64,000 nucleotides of DNA from Geothrix sp. SG200 (GTDB lineage Bacteria; Acidobacteriota; Holophagae; Holophagales; Holophagaceae): the NCBI RefSeq assembly GCF_022808935.1, contig NZ_JAKZFR010000001.1:62001-126000 (forward strand). The letters run 5' to 3'. Positions 58,195 to 64,000 of the stretch are shown here, piece by piece. The notes beneath the pieces are model-generated. The model searched no databases. It was not told where the DNA came from and was given only the letters and a program-made list of their open reading frames with translations. Every line of letters begins with the position of its first letter. Position 1 is the stretch's first letter. The translations under genes were made by a program, and so were the position numbers.

Positions 58195-59097
58195 CTACTT
58201 CACCCGGATGCTGCCGTTGGTGGTTTCAAGCCGGATCTGCTGCGTCCGGCCGGGCACCTTCACATGGGCGCTGTGCTTGGTGATCTCGATGACCTGCGCG
58301 CCCGGGACCTTGACGTCCATGGAGCCGTTGCTGTTCTCGGCCATCAGCTCGCCCGTGGCCTTGCCCAGCTCCACCTCGATGCTGCCGTTGGTGGATTCCA
58401 GGTAGATGCCTTCGCCCCAGCCGTCCAGGTTCCGGGCCCGGACGCTGCCGTTGGTGGTTTCCAGGCGGATGCCGCCGGCCACGTCCTCGAGGGTGATGCG
58501 TCCGTTGGTGGTGCCGCCCTTGATCCGGGCCGCCAGGTTCCGGGCCTCGATGGGGCCGTTGGTGGTGTCCGCCTGGACCTCGCCCCGCACGTCCGAGACC
58601 AGGATGGCGCCGTTGGTGGCCTCGCAGCGGGCGTAGCCCTCGAGGTGCTCCACGGCCACGGTGCCGTTGGTGGTGCGGAAATAGCCCAGGACCCGACGGG
58701 GCACCTGAAGCGTCATTTCGCAGCGGGGGCTGATGTAGACGCCGAAGCTCCAGGAGGGCTGCTGGAACATCGCCTCGATGTCCAGGTCCGATCCCTTGCG
58801 CTGGAGCACCAACTCCACCCGGCGCTTCTCGCTGTCGCGGATCTGGGCGGTGAGGGCGACCTCCTCCTTGTCCCAGCCGGTCACCCGGATGCCGCCGTTC
58901 CGGTTCTTCACCCAGAGCTTCGACCCGTAGGCGAGCTGCTCTGTGCGCTGCTCCGTGCGCGAGCCTGAGGGCACGTCCACCCCGATCATCGGGGCCGGGG
59001 GCGCCGGCGGGGGGGGCGGGGGCGGCGGCGGGGGAGCCTGGGCCAGCAGGGCGCTCCCGACCAGGAACAGGGGGATCCAACGGCTGGAGACGGTCAT
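58195..59097 (-). CDS. DUF4097-family secreted beta-repeat protein
   Basis: A 300-residue protein with signal peptide (WIPLFLVGSALLAQA), a run of ten prolines, and then a beta-helix-like repeat region. Repeats carry TTNG or similar turns about every 18-20 residues (FRTTNGTVAVEHLEG; EATNGAILVSDVRG; DTTNGPIEARNLAA; TTNGRITLEDVAGG; ETTNGSVRARNLDG). These are hallmarks of DUF4097 adhesin-like domains. The function is unknown. It heads the operon with two M16-like genes. The ATG at 59097 is preferred over an upstream in-frame start by the signal peptide. Confidence 0.85.
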   Translation of the reverse strand: MTVSSRWIPLFLVGSALLAQAPPPPPPPPPPAPPAPMIGVDVPSGSRTEQRTEQLAYGSKLWVKNRNGGIRVTGWDKEEVALTAQIRDSEKRRVELVLQRKGSDLDIEAMFQQPSWSFGVYISPRCEMTLQVPRRVLGYFRTTNGTVAVEHLEGYARCEATNGAILVSDVRGEVQADTTNGPIEARNLAARIKGGTTNGRITLEDVAGGIRLETTNGSVRARNLDGWGEGIYLESTNGSIEVELGKATGELMAENSNGSMDVKVPGAQVIEITKHSAHVKVPGRTQQIRLETTNGSIRVK

Positions 59098-59212
59098 GGT
59101 GGCTTCCGTGGAGGAAAGAACCAGGGCGGGCCTGGATGTGAAGTTCACGGTAATGTCTCGGGGGCGTTTAGTCATCAGGGCTTGTCCGGGTCCCGACCGG
59201 GGCGGCCGGACC

Positions 59213-60181
59213 TCAGCTTTTCCTGGGGGCGGGCCCCAGGGTGGACCCCTCGACGATCTTCACCGGGACCACCACGTGCCGGACGGCGTCGCGCTCGATG
59301 GCCCCGAGGGCCAGCGCGACAGCTTCGTGGGCGATGGCGGGAATGTCCTGGGCCACGGAGGCGAGCCCGGGATAGAGGTCCACCAGGCCGTCAAAGCCCA
59401 GCACGGAGACCTGTTCGGGGACGGCCACGGACAGGTCGGCCAGGGCGCCGAGGGCCCCCACGGCCATCTCGTCTGTCGCGCAAAAGATGCCTGTCGGACG
59501 GTGGCCCTGCTGCCAGGCGTCCCGCATGAGCCGGTAGCCGCCCAGCACCGAGCCCCCGCCACGCAGGATGACGGGGGCCAGGGACTGGCCGCCGTGCTCG
59601 GCCAGGGCGGCGGTGAAGCCGGCGGCGCGGTCCACGGCCCACTGGTGCTCATCGGCCACCGTGAGGTGCAGCAGGTCGCGGTGGCCCAGCGCGAGCAGGC
59701 GCATGGCGGCGAGGCGGCCGCCGCCGATGTCGTCGGGCGCCACGCAGGACACGCCCGGGTGGTGGCCGATGAGCGCGCCCGGGACCCCGCGCCGCCAGAG
59801 GGTCGCCAACCGCTGGTCGATGTCGGCGCAATGGAACATCAGCACCGCATCCAGCCGCCGCCGCACGGGGGTGATGTCCACCGGAAGCTCGATGAACTGG
59901 GTGGCGTGCATCTGCATCTCCCGCAGCAGGGCGCGCCAGATCACGCTGAAGTAGGGCGACAGCCGGTTCTCGCCGGCGCCCACCCAGATGCCGAGGGTGT
60001 GCTTGCTGCGCCGCGACAGCTCCCGGGCCACGGGGTCCGGCTCGTAGCCGAGCTTCTTCATCACGGCGAGGACGGTTTCCCGCGTTTCAGCGGCCACGGT
60101 GGGCTTGCCGTTGATGACACGGCTCACCGTGCCCGTGGACACGCCAGCCTGGCGGGCGATCTCACCGATGGTGATCTTCAT
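59213..60181 (-). CDS. LacI-family transcriptional regulator
   Basis: A 322-residue regulator. The N-terminal helix-turn-helix is TIGEIARQAGVSTGTVSRVINGKPTVAAETRETVLAVMKKLGYEPDPVARELSRR, with the usual hinge. The C-terminal periplasmic-binding-like domain has TGIFCATDEMAVGALGALADLSVAVPEQVSVLGFDG. It lies 71 bases after glucokinase on the same strand and most likely binds the two palindromes at 61560-61573 and 61652-61665. An alpha-glucoside or its product is the probable inducer. Confidence 0.93.
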   Translation of the reverse strand: MKITIGEIARQAGVSTGTVSRVINGKPTVAAETRETVLAVMKKLGYEPDPVARELSRRSKHTLGIWVGAGENRLSPYFSVIWRALLREMQMHATQFIELPVDITPVRRRLDAVLMFHCADIDQRLATLWRRGVPGALIGHHPGVSCVAPDDIGGGRLAAMRLLALGHRDLLHLTVADEHQWAVDRAAGFTAALAEHGGQSLAPVILRGGGSVLGGYRLMRDAWQQGHRPTGIFCATDEMAVGALGALADLSVAVPEQVSVLGFDGLVDLYPGLASVAQDIPAIAHEAVALALGAIERDAVRHVVVPVKIVEGSTLGPAPRKS

Positions 60182-60252
60182 TGGGGGCCGCCAGGGAAGG
60201 AGCGCGGGAGAGGGAAGGGACCACCCATGAATAGCGTTCGGTCATCCGGGCG

Positions 60253-61287
60253 TCAATCCAGGCAGTCCAGGGCGCGGGCCGCGCCGTAGAGGCTCAGGTC
60301 GTAGTCCCGGGTGATGAAGACCGGCGTTTCCCGGGCGAGGGTGTCGATGTGCGGGCGGTAGTTCCGCTCGAACCGGGCCATGAAGCGCCCACCCTCCATG
60401 AAGCGGTCCGAGTTCTTGGCGGCGATGCCCCCGGCGAGGAAGAGTCCCCCGGTGGGCAGGAACGCGGCGCAGAGCTCGGCGCAGACCCGGGCGTAGAGGT
60501 CCACGAACATCGCCATGGTGCGGGCGCAGGCCGGATCCCAGCCGGCACGGGCGGAGATGGCGGCGGGCTGGTCCGCGGCGGGAAGGTCCAGGAGGGCGGT
60601 GGCTCCAGCCGTCCCATGCGCGCGGCCCGAGTCGAGGAGGAAGCGGAGGATGCGCGTCAGGCCCTGCCCTGAGACGGCCAGCTCGGCGCCCGGCGGGCCG
60701 GGCAGGCCTTCAGCCAGGTGCCTCCAGAGGGCCAGGGAGTCCTCGTCGAACACTGGCAGGCCGATGTGCCCCCCTTCGCTGGGGTAGGCCCGCGGGCCCT
60801 GGGGCGTGCGGATGATGAAGCCCGCACCGAGGCCCGTGCCGGCGCCCACCACCAGGGCGAGGCCCTTGGGATCCGCCATTGGGAGGCTGCCGTCGCCGTG
60901 GGGAAGCGGGAGGACCTGGCCGGCGTCCGAGAGGTTCAGCTCGAGCACGCCGCAGGACAGGGCCGTGAAGTCGTTGATCAGGCGGACCGGGATGCCCAGC
61001 GCCTGCTCCAGCTCGGCGCCGTCCATGTCCCAGGGGGCGTTGGTGAGGCGGATGCGGCGATCGAGAACCGGGCCGGCGCCGGACAGGCAGGCCCGGACCG
61101 GCCGATCGGCCGGAGCGGCGGCGAGGAACCGCCGGATAGGACCGAGAAGGGACGGCTCCTCCTGGGTGCTGAAGCGTTCCTTGCGGTGGAGGCGATAGCC
61201 GGAGTCACCGGGCGCCAGCAGGGCCAGGCTCAGGTTGGTGCCCCCCACGTCCGCCACCAGAATGAGGTTGTCAACGGTTGCATTCAC
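60253..61287 (-). CDS. glk: Glucokinase
   Basis: A 344-residue ROK/Glk-type kinase of the bacterial glucokinase family. The ATP motif is LVADVGGTNLSLALL. The sugar-site segments include LINDFTALSCGVLEL, VVGAGTGLGAGFII and SEGGHIGLPVFDED, and FLAGGIAAKNSDRFMEGGRFM is the C-terminal signature. It phosphorylates glucose released by the alpha-glucosidase. It is divergent from the GH13 gene and co-directional with lacI. Confidence 0.93.
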   Translation of the reverse strand: MNATVDNLILVADVGGTNLSLALLAPGDSGYRLHRKERFSTQEEPSLLGPIRRFLAAAPADRPVRACLSGAGPVLDRRIRLTNAPWDMDGAELEQALGIPVRLINDFTALSCGVLELNLSDAGQVLPLPHGDGSLPMADPKGLALVVGAGTGLGAGFIIRTPQGPRAYPSEGGHIGLPVFDEDSLALWRHLAEGLPGPPGAELAVSGQGLTRILRFLLDSGRAHGTAGATALLDLPAADQPAAISARAGWDPACARTMAMFVDLYARVCAELCAAFLPTGGLFLAGGIAAKNSDRFMEGGRFMARFERNYRPHIDTLARETPVFITRDYDLSLYGAARALDCLD

Positions 61288-61720
61288 TGGATATCACCTC
61301 AGCAGATCCCGAAAGTGGGGGCAGCACCGCCCCTTCATCCATGACGGACGGCCAACACCAGATTGTCCCCTCCCGGGCGAGGCGTCCACCGGATCCCATG
61401 GGATGACCCAGGCGGGTCGGAAGGGCTTCCAGGCGGGCGCCGGCGGCTGAAAACCAGCCTGGATGCTGAATCGCATGCGAATCGCCAAAAAGTTCCCCCA
61501 CCTCTGAATTCCTTCCTTGACACGCCCATGACACCAGTCGACCATACCTGCGACCTCCTTGTAACCGTTTACACACGCCTCGACGCCACACCCCTGTCCC
61601 CATCCATGTTTCCCGCAGGTACCCAGGAAAAGCCCACCGGGAATATCGATTTGTAACCGGTTACATACGAATTCACCCTGTGCCCCGCTCCCGTCCTCAC
61701 CCCAACAAGGAACTCTGACC
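61288..61720. promoter_or_regulatory. Divergent control region of the alpha-glucoside locus, with two LacI-type operators
   Basis: Two operators are visible: the near-palindrome TGTAACCGTTTACA at 61560-61573 and the perfect palindrome TGTAACCGGTTACA at 61652-61665, 92 bases apart, which would suit DNA looping. A TTGACA box at 61517-61522 may be the -35 of the forward promoter, placing the first operator near +1; its -10 is unclear. A further palindrome, TCGCATGCGA, lies at 61471-61480. No gene is supported in these 433 bases. Confidence 0.8.
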
Positions 61721-63370
61721 ATGCCCGTCCGGGAACCCGTCGCCCACCCGATCCCAGGCACCGAATGGTGGCGCGGGGCGGCGATCTACCAGATCTACCC
61801 CCGGAGCTTCCAGGACACGAACGGGGATGGCATCGGCGACCTTCCGGGCATCACTCGCCATCTGGCCCACGTGGCCGACCTCGGGGTGGACGCCATCTGG
61901 ATCTCGCCCTTCTTCACGTCGCCCATGAAGGACTTCGGCTACGACGTGTCGAACTACCGGGACGTGGACCCCACCTTCGGCACGTTGGCGGACTTCGACC
62001 GGATGGTGGCCGAGGCGCACCGCCTAGGCATGAAGGTGCTCATCGACCAGGTGCTGTCTCATTCCTCCGACCAGCACGCCTGGTTCAAGGAGAGCCGAGC
62101 CAGCCGGATCAATCCCAAGGCGGATTGGTACGTCTGGGCCGAGGCCAAGGCGGACGGCACGCCGCCCAACAATTGGCAGTCGGTCTTCGGGGGTCCCGCC
62201 TGGACCTGGGAGCCGCACCGGCGGCAGTACTATCTCCACAACTTCCTGGAGTCCCAGCCGGACCTCAACTTCCACCATGAGCCCGTGCAGGCCCAGCTGC
62301 TCGAGGAAGTGCGCTTCTGGATGGAGCGCGGCGTGGACGGCTTCCGCTTCGACGCCTGCAACTTCCACTTCCACGACCGGCGGCTGCGGAACAACCCGGC
62401 GGCCCGGCCCGGATCCGTGGAGCTCACCTCCGTCCAGGAGGGCAACCCCTACGGGCGGCAGATCCACCGCTACGACAAGACCCAGCCGGAGAACCTGGGG
62501 TTCCTGAAGCGCCTCCGGACGCTGCTGGACCAGTACGGGGCCATGAGCGTGGGCGAGATCGGCGACGAAGGCGCCCTCGCCACCATGGCCGAGTACACCG
62601 CGGATGGCGACAAGCTGCACATGGCCTACGGGTTCAGCCTCTTCACGGACGAGTTCAGCGCCGGGCGCATCCGGTCCGTGGTGGAGGAGTTCGAGCGCTA
62701 TGTCCGTCGCGGCGGCGGGTGGGGCTGCTGGTCGCTCTCCAACCACGACAGCGTCCGGGTGGTCACCCGCTGGGGCAAGGGCGTGGATGATCCCGCCTTC
62801 CCCAAGCTGCTGCTGGCGGTGCTCGGTTCGCTGCGCGGGAGCTTCTGCATCTACCAAGGCGAGGAGCTGGGCCTGCCCGAGGCCGAAGTGCCCTTCGACC
62901 GTCTCATCGACCCGTACGGCATCACCTTCTGGCCGGACTTCAAGGGCCGGGACGGCTGCCGCACCCCCATGCCCTGGACCAGCGAGGCGCCGCGGGGCGG
63001 GTTCTCGACCGTGGAACCCTGGCTGCCCATGTTCCCGGATCACCTGCGCCGCTCCGTGGCCGCCCAGGCCTCCGACCCCGATTCGGTCATGGGCTTCTAC
63101 CGTCGTTTCCTCGCCTGGCGGAAAGGCTTCGAATCCCTCCGGCGCGGGACCATCCGGTTCCAGCGCACCGCCGAGCCCCTCCTGGCCTTCCGCCGCGAGG
63201 CCGGCGACGAGCACATCTTGGCGGCCTTCAACCTGAGCCCCAACCCCATCAGCCACACCGTCCCCGGTTCCGTCCAGCCCTTCGACGGGCATGGCCTCCC
63301 GGCCTGCCGCCTCGAAGGCCGGACCCTCCACCTTCCCCCTTGGGGAGGGTTCTTCGGCCGCATGGCCTGA
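61721..63370 (+). CDS. GH13 alpha-glucosidase
   Basis: A 549-residue alpha-amylase-family enzyme without signal peptide, so cytoplasmic. The catalytic residues are nucleophile D211 (GFRFDACNF), acid/base E279 (SVGEIGDEG) and D343 (LSNHDSVRVV). The loop FHDRRLRNNP and the opening WWRGAAIYQIYPRSFQDTNGDGIGDLPGI fit the alpha-glucosidase/oligo-1,6-glucosidase branch. It should release glucose from imported malto-oligosaccharides or other alpha-glucosides for glucokinase. It is the first gene of the forward operon, followed by the porin. Confidence 0.94.
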   Translation: MPVREPVAHPIPGTEWWRGAAIYQIYPRSFQDTNGDGIGDLPGITRHLAHVADLGVDAIWISPFFTSPMKDFGYDVSNYRDVDPTFGTLADFDRMVAEAHRLGMKVLIDQVLSHSSDQHAWFKESRASRINPKADWYVWAEAKADGTPPNNWQSVFGGPAWTWEPHRRQYYLHNFLESQPDLNFHHEPVQAQLLEEVRFWMERGVDGFRFDACNFHFHDRRLRNNPAARPGSVELTSVQEGNPYGRQIHRYDKTQPENLGFLKRLRTLLDQYGAMSVGEIGDEGALATMAEYTADGDKLHMAYGFSLFTDEFSAGRIRSVVEEFERYVRRGGGWGCWSLSNHDSVRVVTRWGKGVDDPAFPKLLLAVLGSLRGSFCIYQGEELGLPEAEVPFDRLIDPYGITFWPDFKGRDGCRTPMPWTSEAPRGGFSTVEPWLPMFPDHLRRSVAAQASDPDSVMGFYRRFLAWRKGFESLRRGTIRFQRTAEPLLAFRREAGDEHILAAFNLSPNPISHTVPGSVQPFDGHGLPACRLEGRTLHLPPWGGFFGRMA

Positions 63371-63449
63371 TTCCATGCGCCAGCCCTCCCTCCGCAAGCT
63401 TCCCACCCAACCCGCCGCCCCCGCGGCTTCTCCCACTGGAGGCAAGACC

Positions 63450-64000
63450 ATGAAGTCTCTCTCCCTCATCAAGGCCGCGCTGCCCTTGGCGCTGGCCTGC
63501 GGACCGCTCCTCGCGCAGGACGTGGTCGAAATCCACGGCTACACCCGCATGGGCGTCGGCCGCTCGTCGAACGGCGGCGAGCAGGGCAGCTTCTACCTGC
63601 CCGGCACCATCAACAACCCCTCCGGAGGCCCCGGCTACCGGCTCGGCAATGAGGAGGACAACTACCTCGAGCTCGCCATCGACGTGAAGGCCTACGAGAG
63701 GGGCGATACCAACTTCAAGCTCCACTTCCGCCCGACCTTCCGGCAGTACTACGATGCGCGGGATGCGAGCGTGGACGCCGGCGGCAACGTGGACTACTCC
63801 CACGCGGCCACCCAGAACCAGATGGTCTACCTGCGCGAGGCCTGGGGCGAGGCGAATGGCATGCTGGGTGACTCCTTCATGCTGAAGAATGCCTCCATCT
63901 GGGCGGGCCGGCGGTTCTACCAGCGCCACGACCTTCACATGCTGGACTTCTACTACTGGAACAACAGCGGCGATGGCGTGGGGGTCGAAGGCATCGACGT
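63450..64000 (+). CDS. LamB-like maltoporin / carbohydrate porin (3' end beyond window)
   Basis: The first 183 residues are visible. A signal peptide (SLIKAALPLALACGPLLAQ) precedes EIHGYTRMGVGRSSNGGEQGSFYLPG, then RLGNEEDNYLELAIDVKAYERGDTNFKLHFRPTFRQ and LREAWGEANGMLGDSFMLKNASIWAGRRFYQRHDLHMLDFYYWNNSGDGVGVEGID, all characteristic of LamB trimeric sugar porins. It should take up malto-oligosaccharides across the outer membrane. A GGAGG site precedes the ATG at 63450, 79 bases after the GH13 gene. Confidence 0.92.
   Translation, partial: MKSLSLIKAALPLALACGPLLAQDVVEIHGYTRMGVGRSSNGGEQGSFYLPGTINNPSGGPGYRLGNEEDNYLELAIDVKAYERGDTNFKLHFRPTFRQYYDARDASVDAGGNVDYSHAATQNQMVYLREAWGEANGMLGDSFMLKNASIWAGRRFYQRHDLHMLDFYYWNNSGDGVGVEGID

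Overview
The window is GC-rich, densely coded chromosome. It most likely comes from an Acidobacteriota bacterium, and I lean to the Holophagae/Geothrix side. The reasons are the overall gene set, a stand-alone helix-turn-helix protein of the SWKEIAAY...QRWE...LPVHRH type common in Acidobacteriota, and many secreted metallopeptidases. This placement is inference from protein character. No rRNA, phage, insertion sequence or CRISPR array was seen.

Layout. 1-12.9 kb: the start of an RluA-type pseudouridine synthase, an active M16 peptidase, a split permease with a PadR regulator and a palindromic site at its start, a DNA glycosylase-like protein, an FG-GAP lipoprotein, an isochorismatase-like hydrolase, an M13 peptidase and several small envelope proteins. 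13-24.7 kb: a methionine regulon. One operon is metY-metA-lysC behind a SAM-I riboswitch with an intrinsic terminator. A second is a MetF fusion, a [2Fe-2S] ferredoxin and cobalamin-dependent metH behind a nearly identical aptamer. The MetA carries Glu111, which fits acetyl transfer and therefore the O-acetylhomoserine route through MetY. The MetF fusion has lost two of the three zinc cysteines of its homocysteine-methyltransferase half.

24.7-31.8 kb: a tight five-gene operon (secreted glycoside hydrolase, TPR/beta-barrel protein, lone receiver domain, membrane-anchored HEAT protein, membrane GT2 synthase) that looks like an unnamed synthase-dependent exopolysaccharide system. This is the best candidate for an undescribed system. 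31.8-43.8 kb: an orphan E1-beta subunit next to a cysteine/cystathionine synthase, small secreted and DNA-binding proteins, a beta-barrel/SPOR protein with 159-bp tandem repeats, recN, a thermolysin-like M4 peptidase and der.

43.8-51.2 kb: tandem repeats that resemble the 3' half of tRNA-Asp, tRNA-Asp(GTC) and tRNA-Val(TAC), then an ATP synthase operon (two b-type subunits, delta, alpha, gamma, beta, epsilon) without the a and c subunits. 51.3-59.1 kb: an Hpt protein, a metallo-beta-lactamase-fold phosphodiesterase, a small outer-membrane protein, a TPR protein, purC, and an operon of a DUF4097 protein with two M16-like proteins that both lack the zinc motif. 59.2-64 kb: an alpha-glucoside locus with a LacI regulator, glucokinase, GH13 alpha-glucosidase and the start of a LamB-like porin, with two LacI-type palindromes in the divergent promoter region.
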